A stretch of 12,490 nucleotides of DNA from Polaromonas sp. (GCA_023259235.1 JAHFQQ010000083.1:1-12490), one strand, 5' to 3'; shown: positions 1-7,209, numbered from the stretch's first letter. The notes: generated by a model not told the origin, from the sequence alone. Numbers and translations: made by a program.

Positions 1-222
1 GAGCTTTCGGTCAGGCAAGGCCTCGGGGCCTCGGCGCAAATATCCGTGGCGGGCGAACGCGCCACCGTCACACTCAAGGGAGCATCCGCCGAGACACTGG
101 TGCTATGGCTGGCGCAGGCACGAAGCAACGCCCGGGTGGCGCCAGTGGCGGCGCGCCTGACACTGAACACTGCGCGCACCGGCTGGGACGGCAGCGTGGT
201 TCTTGCACTGCCGCCGCCATGA
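1..222 (+). CDS. gspM: Type II secretion system protein M, C-terminal fragment
   Basis: The reading frame is open from the first base of the window and ends in TGA at 220-222, giving 73 C-terminal residues. The protein begins beyond the left edge. GspM is a bitopic inner-membrane protein whose periplasmic ferredoxin-like domain pairs with GspL in the assembly platform. The visible piece alternates short beta strands and one helix (ETLVLWLAQARSNARV near residues 35-50) and ends with a WDGSVVLALP-like strand, which resembles the end of GspM proteins. The identification also rests on position: it overlaps gspN by 4 nt (ATGA at 219-222) and lies directly upstream of gspN-D-E-F. No membrane segment is visible because the N-terminal half is missing. 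Confidence comes mostly from context. Confidence 0.72.
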   Translation, partial: ELSVRQGLGASAQISVAGERATVTLKGASAETLVLWLAQARSNARVAPVAARLTLNTARTGWDGSVVLALPPP

Positions 223-1055
223 AGCCCACACCGCTGCGTTTCAGCGGCCGCTTTGACCGTACGACCGGCCACGCAACCCAGGGATCCGCCCTGCGCCTGG
301 CCGCTTGGGGCTGGTGCGGTGCGCTGGTCGGCACCCTGCTGGCGCTAATCCTGTTTGCCCCGGCCCGCTGGCTCGCCAGTGCGGCGCAGGACAACACCGG
401 ACAGCGGATTGTGCTGGCCGAGCCACGCGGCACGGTCTGGCAGGGGTCTGCGCGGCTGCTGCTGACGGGCGGCGCAGGCAGCCAGGACCGGGCCGCCCTG
501 CCAGGCCGCGTGCAATGGACGCTGCACCCCAGCCTCAGCGGGCTGCGTTTGAGCCTGCTCGCGCAATGCTGCACGGCCGAGGCGCTGCAGTTCCACGCAA
601 CACCGTTGCCCGGTGGTCTGCGGCTGGTACTGGCGGATGCCCAGTCGCAATGGCCGGCCGGCCTGTTGGCAGGCCTGGGCACCCCCTGGAACACACTCCA
701 GCCGAGCGGACAGTTGCGGCTGCAAAGCCAGGGCTTGAGCGCTCAATGGAACGCCGGGCGGCTGCAGCTGGCGGGCAGTGCCGTGCTGGAAGCACGCGAT
801 GTCAGCTCACGCCTGTCCACGCTGCGCCCCATGGGCAGCTACCGCTTGACGCTGCGCGGCGGGTCCACTGTAGGCCTGACGCTGGAAACGCTTGAAGGCA
901 GCCTGCAACTGACGGGCAGCGGCCAATGGGTCGGCTCGCGCCTGCGCTTTGCCGGCGAGGCCCGCGCCGCGCCTGAGCGCGAAGCCGCGCTGGCAAATTT
1001 TCTCAATATCATTGGCAGGCGCAACGGAGCGCGCTCCATCATCACCCTGGGTTAA
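219..1055 (+). CDS. gspN: Type II secretion system protein N
   Basis: This 278-residue protein has a basic N-terminus followed by one hydrophobic membrane segment (about residues 26-50, ending in LFAPARWL). A beta-rich periplasmic part follows, containing GTVWQGSARL and repeated short strands typical of GspN. GspN is an accessory inner-membrane component of the T2SS; its exact role is not settled and it is dispensable in some systems. The start chosen is the ATG at 219, which overlaps the gspM stop as ATGA. An in-frame upstream ATG at 105 would add 38 low-complexity residues inside gspM and is less likely. No strong Shine-Dalgarno is visible, so coupling to gspM translation is probable. The stop lies 5 nt before gspD. 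Confidence 0.87.
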   Translation: MKPTPLRFSGRFDRTTGHATQGSALRLAAWGWCGALVGTLLALILFAPARWLASAAQDNTGQRIVLAEPRGTVWQGSARLLLTGGAGSQDRAALPGRVQWTLHPSLSGLRLSLLAQCCTAEALQFHATPLPGGLRLVLADAQSQWPAGLLAGLGTPWNTLQPSGQLRLQSQGLSAQWNAGRLQLAGSAVLEARDVSSRLSTLRPMGSYRLTLRGGSTVGLTLETLEGSLQLTGSGQWVGSRLRFAGEARAAPEREAALANFLNIIGRRNGARSIITLG

Positions 1056-1060
1056 ACCTC

Positions 1061-3148
1061 ATGCAAACATTTGCCCGATTTTTCATAGCGCTTGGTGCCT
1101 TGCTGTTCCTCGCGGCGGGCGCTTCGCAGGCTCAGAGTCCAGCTGCCTCGCGAAGCGATGAGCCGGTCACGCTGAACTTTGTCAATGCCGACATCGCCGA
1201 GGTCGCGCGCACCATCGCCGTCATCACGGGGCGCAGCGTGGTGGTGGATCCGCGCGTTCGCGGCACCATGACCCTGAACACTGACAAGCCGGTCTCGAAG
1301 GCCGTCGCCTACAACCAGTTCCTGGCGACTTTGCGGTTGCAGGGCTTCACGGTGGTAGAAGCCGCCGGACTGTACAAGGTGGTGCCCGAGGCCGATGCCA
1401 AACTGCAGGCGAGCCGGGTCAACGCCGGCCCGGTCAGCGGACCCGGCAACCAGATCGTGACGCAAATCTTCCAGCTGAACTACGAAACCGCCAACAACCT
1501 GGTGCCGGTGCTGCGCCCGCTGATCAGCCCGAACAACACCATTAACGTCAATCCGGGCAACAACTCGCTGGTGATCACCGACTACACCGACAACCTGCAG
1601 CGCATCGCGCGCATCATCGCAGCGCTCGATGTTCCCAGCGCGAGCGACCTTGAAATCATTGTGCTCAAGCACGCCATTGCTTCCGATATCGTGCCGCTGG
1701 TCACCCGGCTGATGGAATCTGGCCCGGCGCCTGCCGCCGCCCAGGGCCAGGCAGACACCTCGTTCAAGACCACCATCCTGGCCGAGCCACGCAGCAACAC
1801 AGTCATCGTGCGCGCCGCCAACCTTGCGCGCACCGCACTCGCGCGCGCGCTGGTGGAGCGCCTCGACCAGCCGGGCGGCGTCAGTGGTGCCATCCACGTG
1901 GTTACCCTGAAAAATGCGGACGCCACCAAGCTTGCAATTACATTGAGGGCAGCGCTTGCAGGTGAAGCAAAAACTGCTGCTGTGCCGGGCTCACCGGCAC
2001 CGGCCACCGGCACATCAGCAAGCGCAAGCGCAGCCGTCGCAACCTCGGCCCAGCCCTCGACCGGCGGACAGATCCAGGCCGATCCGGCCACCAATTCACT
2101 CATCATCAGCGCGCCCGAGCCGCAATACCGCCAACTGCGCGCTGTCATTGACCAGCTCGACGGGCGACGCGCGCAAGTGTTGGTGGAAAGCCTGATTGTT
2201 GAAGTCAATGCCGATAAGGCCGCCCAATTCGGTATCCAGTGGCAAGGCGCTCTGGGCAACAACGGCAGCACCAATATCGGTCTTTTGGGCACCAATTTCA
2301 GCACCGGCAGTACCACCAACATCATTGATTTGGCGCTGAATGCCGCCAGTGGCACCGTAAAGCCTTCTGTGGGCGGAAATATCGGCGTGGCGCACAAAAC
2401 CAATGGCATCTACGTGCTGGGGTTTCTCGCCAACTTCCTGCAGACCAATGGCGATGGCAATGTGCTGTCTACCCCCAACCTGCTGACGCTGGACAACGAA
2501 GAAGCCAAAATCGTGATTGGTGAAAACGTTCCCTTCGTGACCGGCTCCTATACCAACAACAACAGCGCCAATGGCGCGGTAAATCCGTTCACCACCGTGG
2601 AGCGCAAGGATGTCGGCCTGACCTTGCGGGTGAAACCGCAAATCAGCGAAAGCGGCACGGTCAAGTTAACCGTCTTTCAGGAAACTTCCTCCGTGAAATC
2701 GGGCACCGAAACCGCCGCCAACGGCCCAACCACCACCAAACGCTCGATCGAGTCCACCGTGCTGGTCGATGACGGCGCCATCGTGGTACTCGGCGGACTG
2801 CTGCAGGACGAGTATGCCGGCAATGAGGACAAGATCCCGGTCGTGGGCGACATTCCCCTCCTGGGCAACCTCTTCAAGAGCGAAAGCCGCAGCCGAAAGA
2901 AGACCAACCTGATGGTTTTCCTGCGCCCGGTGGTGGTACGCGACGCGCAGGCCAGCGACGCGCTTTCGCTGGATCGCTATGAACTGATGCGCACGGCGCA
3001 AAAAAATGCCCAGCCCGTGCCGAGCAAGGTGGTGTCTGTCAACGAGGCGCCCCTGTTGCCGCCAGCACAGACCCGATCGAGCCCCGTGCAATCGCCCTTT
3101 CAACGGGTTCCCCCCAATCAACCCTTTCAATCCTTTTCCCCAAATTGA
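1061..3148 (+). CDS. gspD: Type II secretion system secretin GspD
   Basis: This is the outer-membrane secretin that forms the exit channel for folded exoproteins. It has 695 residues, normal for the family. It begins with a Sec signal peptide (residues 1-25, hydrophobic core then ASQA before QS) without a lipobox cysteine. The periplasmic domains follow in order: N0 about 35-110, N1 131-193, N2 196-271 and N3 274-370. N3 is interrupted by an Ala/Ser/Pro/Thr-rich linker (about 303-335). The secretin core spans about 371-628, with VESLIVEV at its start, the gate-like ENVPFVTGSY near 488-497 and the conserved VPVVGDIPLLGNLF signature near 593-605. A proline-rich tail (660-695) may be the pilotin-binding S region. 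It starts 5 nt after gspN and ends 2 nt before the gspE ATG. Confidence 0.96.
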   Translation: MQTFARFFIALGALLFLAAGASQAQSPAASRSDEPVTLNFVNADIAEVARTIAVITGRSVVVDPRVRGTMTLNTDKPVSKAVAYNQFLATLRLQGFTVVEAAGLYKVVPEADAKLQASRVNAGPVSGPGNQIVTQIFQLNYETANNLVPVLRPLISPNNTINVNPGNNSLVITDYTDNLQRIARIIAALDVPSASDLEIIVLKHAIASDIVPLVTRLMESGPAPAAAQGQADTSFKTTILAEPRSNTVIVRAANLARTALARALVERLDQPGGVSGAIHVVTLKNADATKLAITLRAALAGEAKTAAVPGSPAPATGTSASASAAVATSAQPSTGGQIQADPATNSLIISAPEPQYRQLRAVIDQLDGRRAQVLVESLIVEVNADKAAQFGIQWQGALGNNGSTNIGLLGTNFSTGSTTNIIDLALNAASGTVKPSVGGNIGVAHKTNGIYVLGFLANFLQTNGDGNVLSTPNLLTLDNEEAKIVIGENVPFVTGSYTNNNSANGAVNPFTTVERKDVGLTLRVKPQISESGTVKLTVFQETSSVKSGTETAANGPTTTKRSIESTVLVDDGAIVVLGGLLQDEYAGNEDKIPVVGDIPLLGNLFKSESRSRKKTNLMVFLRPVVVRDAQASDALSLDRYELMRTAQKNAQPVPSKVVSVNEAPLLPPAQTRSSPVQSPFQRVPPNQPFQSFSPN

Positions 3149-3150
3149 GC

Positions 3151-4539
3151 ATGCGCTACTTGCTGCCCTACGCCTTTGCGCGCGCAAACCAGCTCTTGCT
3201 GGGTGAGGACGCGGATCAACTGACGCTGTGGCTGAATGCTGCCAGCGACCGGCAAGCGCTGGGCGAAGTCATGCGACGACACGAGGTCAGCGCGCTTGAA
3301 ACGCTGCCTGCCGAAATATTGGCTCAGCGCATCAGCAGCGCTTATGCGCAGAGCGAGTCCAGCGCCGCCACGGTGGTCAGCGAGGTCGAAAGCGATGCCG
3401 ACCTCTCGCGCATGATGCAGGCGCTGCCCGCCATTGAAGACCTGCTGGAGACCTCCGACGACGCACCCATCATCCGCATGCTCAATGCCCTGCTCACGCA
3501 GGCCGCGCGCGACGGTGCCAGCGACATCCACATTGAGCCCTACGAGCGCCATTCGTCGGTGCGCTTTCGCGTCGATGGCACGCTGCGCGAGGTGGTACAG
3601 CCGAACCGCGCGCTGCATGCGGCGCTCATTTCGCGCCTGAAAATCATGGCCGAACTCGACATTGCCGAAAAGCGCCTGCCGCAGGACGGCCGCATCTCCC
3701 TGCGCATTGGCACCCGCGCGGTGGATGTGCGCGTGAGCACTCTGCCCAGCGCCCACGGCGAGCGCGCCGTGCTGCGGCTGCTCGACAAAAGCGGCGAGCG
3801 CCTCAACCTCGAAGCCGTGGGGATGCAAGGCGAAGTACTCAAGCGCTTTGAGCATCTGGTGGCGCAGCCGCACGGCATCATTCTGGTGACCGGGCCGACC
3901 GGCTCGGGCAAAAGCACCACGCTGTACGCTGCGCTGGAGCGGCTCGACACCCGGCGCCAGAACATCATGACGGTGGAAGACCCGATCGAGTACGAACTGC
4001 CCGGCATCGGACAGACGCAGGTCAACGCCAGGATCGATCTGGGCTTTGCCAAGGCGCTGCGCGCCATTTTGCGGCAGGACCCGGATGTGATCATGATCGG
4101 TGAGATTCGTGATTTTGAAACGGCGCAGATCGCCATTCAGGCCTCACTTACCGGCCACCTGGTGTTGGCCACGCTGCATACCAATGACGCCGCCAGCGCC
4201 GTGACGCGGCTGACCGACATGGGCATTGAGCCGTTCTTGCTCAGCTCATCGCTGCTGGGCGTGCTGGCACAGCGCCTGGTGCGCAAACTGTGCACCACGT
4301 GTCATGGCGCCGGCTGCCCGGCCTGCGGCCAGACCGGCTACCTTGGGCGCACTGGCGTGTTCGAGCTGCTGGTCACCACGGATGCACTGCGCGCCCAGAT
4401 TCACACCCAGGCCTCCGAAGCCGACCTGCGCGCCGCCGCGCTCGCCGGCGGCATGACGCTGATGCGGGATGACGGCGAGCGCCTGGTGCAAAGTGGCATT
4501 ACCTCGCGCGAAGAGCTGGTGCGCGTGACACGCGATTAA
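3151..4539 (+). CDS. gspE: Type II secretion system ATPase GspE
   Basis: This is the hexameric cytoplasmic ATPase that powers pseudopilus assembly, binding GspL and GspF. It has 462 residues from the ATG at 3151. Visible motifs are Walker A GPTGSGKST (248-256), the Asp box TVEDPIEYE (about 274-282), the Walker B region DPDVIMIGEIRD (310-321) and the His box GHLVLATLHTNDA (335-347). A tetracysteine zinc site lies at C381, C384, C389 and C392, with only four residues between the two CxxC pairs, shorter than the loop of the Vibrio EpsE type. The N-terminal region (about 1-100) is short, so the first N-terminal domain seen in longer GspE proteins is probably missing. A TTG at 3145 overlapping the gspD stop could add two residues; ATG is preferred. 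No clear Shine-Dalgarno is seen, suggesting translational coupling to gspD. Confidence 0.96.
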   Translation: MRYLLPYAFARANQLLLGEDADQLTLWLNAASDRQALGEVMRRHEVSALETLPAEILAQRISSAYAQSESSAATVVSEVESDADLSRMMQALPAIEDLLETSDDAPIIRMLNALLTQAARDGASDIHIEPYERHSSVRFRVDGTLREVVQPNRALHAALISRLKIMAELDIAEKRLPQDGRISLRIGTRAVDVRVSTLPSAHGERAVLRLLDKSGERLNLEAVGMQGEVLKRFEHLVAQPHGIILVTGPTGSGKSTTLYAALERLDTRRQNIMTVEDPIEYELPGIGQTQVNARIDLGFAKALRAILRQDPDVIMIGEIRDFETAQIAIQASLTGHLVLATLHTNDAASAVTRLTDMGIEPFLLSSSLLGVLAQRLVRKLCTTCHGAGCPACGQTGYLGRTGVFELLVTTDALRAQIHTQASEADLRAAALAGGMTLMRDDGERLVQSGITSREELVRVTRD

Positions 4540-4540
4540 A

Positions 4541-4708
4541 CATGTGGCCCCCACGTTCGCTCACAGCGTGTAGCTCTCTGCCCCCCGGGGGGGCTGTTCC
4601 GCCTTGGGGCGGCCCGGCGGCGTGCATATGGCCCCCACGTTCGCTCACTGCGTGTAGCCCTCTGCCCCCCGAGGGGGCTGTTCCGCCTTGGGGCGGCCCG
4701 GCAGCGGC
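4541..4708 (+). repeat. Two-copy 84-nt GC-rich tandem repeat between gspE and gspF
   Basis: Unit 1 runs 4541-4624 and unit 2 starts at 4625, with an exact 84-nt offset. I count about 7 mismatches over 84 positions, three of them in the last seven bases. Each unit holds a near-perfect palindrome of C and G runs (4580-4594; second copy 4664-4678 with stem GCCCCC/GGGGGC and loop CGA) and a second hairpin CCGCC-TTGG-GGCGG (4599-4612; second copy 4683-4696). The array begins one base after the gspE stop. The unit resembles GC-rich intergenic repeats I recall as frequent in Comamonadaceae genomes, but that is from memory. It may fold in mRNA and attenuate, stabilise or separate gspE and gspF expression. 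There is no T-run typical of an intrinsic terminator. Confidence 0.9.
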
Positions 4709-4725
4709 GATCACGCCCGGCAGTT

Positions 4726-4753
4726 CCGTTCGTCCTGAGCCTGTCGAAGGATG
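4726..4753 (+). repeat. Dispersed intergenic repeat-like element next to gspF
   Basis: The segment contains CGTCCTGAGCCTGTCGAAGG (4731-4750), which matches a short repeat motif I recall from many proteobacterial intergenic regions. It is unrelated to the 84-nt tandem unit just upstream. CGTCC (4731-4735) can pair with GGATG (4749-4753), with one G-T pair, giving a small hairpin. The last bases overlap the gspF ribosome-binding site. The dispersed nature is recalled, not shown by this window, where only one copy is seen. Confidence 0.6.
4746..4750 (+). promoter_or_regulatory. Ribosome-binding site of gspF
   Basis: GAAGG ends 8 nt before the ATG at 4759, a good Shine-Dalgarno spacing. It is the only convincing one in the gsp operon, where the other visible starts rely on overlap or near-overlap with the preceding gene. 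It lies inside the repeat-like element at 4726-4753, and two of its bases could be paired in that element's hairpin. Confidence 0.65.
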
Positions 4754-4758
4754 CCTCC

Positions 4759-6000
4759 ATGCCCGCCTACACTTTTGAAGCGCTCACGGCCGATGGCGAA
4801 ACCCGCAAGGGTGTGATTGATGCCGACACCGCGCGCGCCGCACGCGGCCTGTTGCGGGCGCAGGCGCTGGTGCCGCTGGCGGTGCATGTGGTGGGGGCGG
4901 GCGGCTCAGCGGCATCGGGCCAACCGGGCGGTTCGGGCTGGAACAGGGCGCTGTGGCGCCCGCAGGTTTTCAACGCCACCGCACTGGCCATCTGGACGCG
5001 CCAGATTGCCGGGCTGGTGGTGGCGGGATTGCCGCTGGAGCGGGCGCTGACCGCACTGGCCGATGAAGCCGAGGAGGAACCCCAGCGCAACCTGCTGGCG
5101 GCGCTGCGCTCCGAGGTGAATGGCGGGGCCGGCTTTGCCGTGGCGCTGGCGCAATACCCGCGCGAGTTTTCTGCCACTTACTGCGCGGTAATTGGCGCGG
5201 GCGAACAAAGCGGCAATCTGGGCCTGGTGCTGGAGCGCCTGGCCGATGACCTGGAGCAAAGCCAGGCGCTCAAATCGCAGCTCATGGGCGCAGCACTGTA
5301 TCCGGCCATCGTGACGCTGGTGGCGATTGCCATCGTGATATTTCTGCTCGGCTATGTGGTGCCGCAGGTGGCGCAGGTATTTGCCGGCAGCAAACAGGCG
5401 CTGCCGATGCTGACGGTTGTCATGCTGGGCTTGGGCGGCTTTGTTCGCAACCAGGGCTGGCTGATCTTGCTTACTATACTTTTTATAGCCGTTTGTGCAC
5501 GTATTGCATGGGCTAGTGCCACTTTTCGTTATGAATTTGACGCCGCCTGGCTGAAGCTGCCAATGCTCGGGCGGCTGGCGCGGGGCTACAACGCGGCGCG
5601 TTTTGCCAGCACGCTGGCCATGCTGGCCGCAGCCGGGGTGCCAATTCTGAAAGCCCTGCAAGCGGCGGCGGATACCCTGTCGAACCGGGCCATGCGCGCC
5701 GATGCGCTGGACGCGCTGGTGCTGGTACGCGAAGGCGCGCCGCTGGCAGCGGCGCTGGGACAAAAAAAACGCTTTCCACCGCTGCTCGGCATGTTTGCCC
5801 GGCTGGGCGAACAAACCGGCCAACTGCCCATCATGCTGGAGCGGGCCGCCCGCCAACTCGGCACCGAAGTTCAGCGCCGTGCCATGCAACTGGCCACCAT
5901 TTTGGAACCGCTGCTGATTGTGGCGATGGGCGTGGTGGTGATGCTGATTGTGTTGGCCGTGCTGCTGCCCATCATCCAGCTTAACCAGCTTGTGCGCTAA
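4759..6000 (+). CDS. gspF: Type II secretion system inner-membrane protein GspF
   Basis: This is the polytopic platform protein that links the GspE ATPase to pseudopilin assembly. It has 413 residues, normal for the family. The N-terminal PAYTFEALTADGETRKGVIDAD is the typical GspF/PilC start. Two T2SSF helical domains lie at about 73-196 (WTRQIAGLVVAGLPL; GEQSGNLGLVLERLA) and 275-397 (the repeat RFASTLAMLAAAGVPILKAL; GEQTGQLPIMLERAA). Membrane helices are at about 182-205, 233-250 and 380-405. The start is fixed by GAAGG 8 nt upstream. Residues 239-256 are encoded by an unusually AT-rich, repeat-like stretch (5473-5526). It is separated from gspE by 219 nt of repeats, and its TAA interleaves with the stop of the convergent transporter gene. 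Confidence 0.96.
   Translation: MPAYTFEALTADGETRKGVIDADTARAARGLLRAQALVPLAVHVVGAGGSAASGQPGGSGWNRALWRPQVFNATALAIWTRQIAGLVVAGLPLERALTALADEAEEEPQRNLLAALRSEVNGGAGFAVALAQYPREFSATYCAVIGAGEQSGNLGLVLERLADDLEQSQALKSQLMGAALYPAIVTLVAIAIVIFLLGYVVPQVAQVFAGSKQALPMLTVVMLGLGGFVRNQGWLILLTILFIAVCARIAWASATFRYEFDAAWLKLPMLGRLARGYNAARFASTLAMLAAAGVPILKALQAAADTLSNRAMRADALDALVLVREGAPLAAALGQKKRFPPLLGMFARLGEQTGQLPIMLERAARQLGTEVQRRAMQLATILEPLLIVAMGVVVMLIVLAVLLPIIQLNQLVR
5473..5526 (+). repeat. AT-rich repeat-like segment inside gspF coding sequence
   Basis: This 18-codon block uses ATA, CTT, TTT, TGT, CGT, ATT and AGT codons, unlike the GC-rich codons around it, and contains the rare tetramer CTAG. It aligns without gaps to the complement of 12103-12050 in dnaE2, at 31 of 54 identities with the shared 8-mer TGGGCTAG, in the same coding frame. 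It resembles a roughly 60-nt dispersed repeat I recall from Comamonadaceae intergenic regions. It encodes the second half of the middle transmembrane helix and the following loop of GspF. Confidence 0.5.
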
Positions 6001-7076
6001 ACGGGATCACTGCCATGGTCATGGCGGTGATGCGAGTCAGGGAAGTGCGCATGGCTGTGGCGCATGGGTTCATGGCGGTGCCAATGGGAATGCCGCCCCA
6101 CAAACGCCGGACTGTGCTCATGCGCATGATGTCCGTCAGCAGAAGGATGCACATGCAAATGCTCGTGCTCCAGCACCTCATGCTGATGCGCGTGGGCGTG
6201 GTACTCGGTCAGGTGCAGCCAGATACCGAACGCCATCAAGCCAGCCGCCACCAGCAGTTGCCAGGTCACGGGTTCTGCGAGAAAAAGTACCGCTACCACG
6301 GCCCCGACAAACGGTGCGGTAGAAAAATAAGCCCCGGCACGTGCTGCGCCAAGGTGCCGCAAGGCCACGACAAACAGGGCCAGGCTCACGCCATATGCCA
6401 CAAATCCCACCGCCATGGCCGCCGAAAGCTTGAGCGCACCCGGCAGCGCAGCACCCGCCACAAAAGCCAGCAACAGATTGCTGGTGCCCGCCGCCAGACC
6501 TTTCACGCAGGCAATCCAGGAGGCATCGGCCAGCGCCACCTTGCGCGTGAAGTTGTTGTCCAGCGCCCAGAACAGGCACGCCAGCAGCACCGCCAGCGCA
6601 GGCCACAATGCAGAAACCGGTGCACCCACTGGTGCTTCATTGGTCGGCCAATTCAGCAACAAAGCGCCTGCCACGATCGCTGCCATGCCGGCGGCAATGC
6701 GCCGGCCCACGTTTTCCCTGAACAAGCCCCAGGCCAGAAGCGCCGTCAGTACGGCTTCGGCATTGAGCAGCAAGGCTGCATGGCTGGCCGGCATCGCCGA
6801 CAAGCCGGACATCAAAAGCACCGGCGCAATACCGCCACCGCACAGCACCGCTGCCACCAGCCAGCGCATTTCGCCCGGACGCAAACGGGGCCGGGGCACA
6901 CCGCGCAGCCATCGGTAGAGACCCAAGCCGATCCCCGAACCGAGGTAAAGAAGCCCCGCAAGCATCCACGGACTAACCTCGCTTGACAACCATTTGGCCA
7001 GCGGCGTTCCGGCGCCAAACAGAAAGGCGGACCCGAAAGCTGCACAAACCCCGAGGTTCCAGTGCGCAGGTTGCAT
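5997..7076 (-). CDS. EamA/DMT-family transporter with histidine-rich C-terminal tail
   Basis: This 359-residue integral membrane protein has about ten hydrophobic helices in two EamA-type halves (about residues 9-140 and 150-290), the drug/metabolite transporter architecture. Helices such as FGSAFLFGAGTPLAKWL near the start and YFSTAPFVGAVVAVLFLAEP near the end of the second half are characteristic. The last 69 residues are one-third histidine (23 His), in HxH patterns such as HEHLHVH and HHRHDH, suggesting divalent metal binding (nickel, cobalt, zinc or copper). The substrate is not known from sequence. ATG at 7076 is chosen, but a GGGAGGG tract (7089-7095) sits 12 nt from it and only 6 nt from an in-frame TTG at 7080-7082, so the TTG start (two residues longer) is possible. 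Its TAG stop overlaps the gspF TAA. Confidence 0.9.
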   Translation of the reverse strand: MQPAHWNLGVCAAFGSAFLFGAGTPLAKWLSSEVSPWMLAGLLYLGSGIGLGLYRWLRGVPRPRLRPGEMRWLVAAVLCGGGIAPVLLMSGLSAMPASHAALLLNAEAVLTALLAWGLFRENVGRRIAAGMAAIVAGALLLNWPTNEAPVGAPVSALWPALAVLLACLFWALDNNFTRKVALADASWIACVKGLAAGTSNLLLAFVAGAALPGALKLSAAMAVGFVAYGVSLALFVVALRHLGAARAGAYFSTAPFVGAVVAVLFLAEPVTWQLLVAAGLMAFGIWLHLTEYHAHAHQHEVLEHEHLHVHPSADGHHAHEHSPAFVGRHSHWHRHEPMRHSHAHFPDSHHRHDHGSDPV

Positions 7077-7209
7077 TTTCAATTCACACCCTCCCACGTT
7101 GCATCGCCAAAACCTGTTACCGGTTGATTTTGCACACCGGTCCATGGCCAACACAAGCCCGGTCGACGGCCATCCGCCCACTGAAAAAATGGCGGCCCGG
7201 AGATATTTT
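7077..7209. other. Non-coding stretch upstream of the transporter gene
   Basis: I see no gene here. It contains the GGGAGGG ribosome-binding tract of the transporter (7089-7095, read on the - strand), and the transporter promoter probably lies in or near it. I could not identify a convincing -35/-10 pair. The far end may include unrecognisable remains of the adjacent transposase. Confidence 0.5.

Noticed and set aside
105..218. Upstream ATG extension of gspN
   Set aside because: It would lie wholly within gspM and adds low-complexity residues before the normal start. The ATGA overlap at 219 fits the operon pattern.
4580..4612. Intrinsic terminator after gspE
   Set aside because: The GC stems are strong but no T-tract follows either copy, and the sequence is better explained as a repeated element.
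4541..4708. CRISPR-like array
   Set aside because: There are only two copies, directly adjacent, with no spacers and no cas genes.
4542..4778. Small open frames on both strands across the gspE-gspF repeats
   Set aside because: They are products of GC-rich tandem repeat sequence, repeat the same peptide per unit, and lack ribosome-binding sites and family features.
6015..6986. A + strand open frame of 323 codons through the transporter gene
   Set aside because: Its His/Gln/Arg-rich translation is a by-product of the antisense transporter sequence, which has clear membrane helices.
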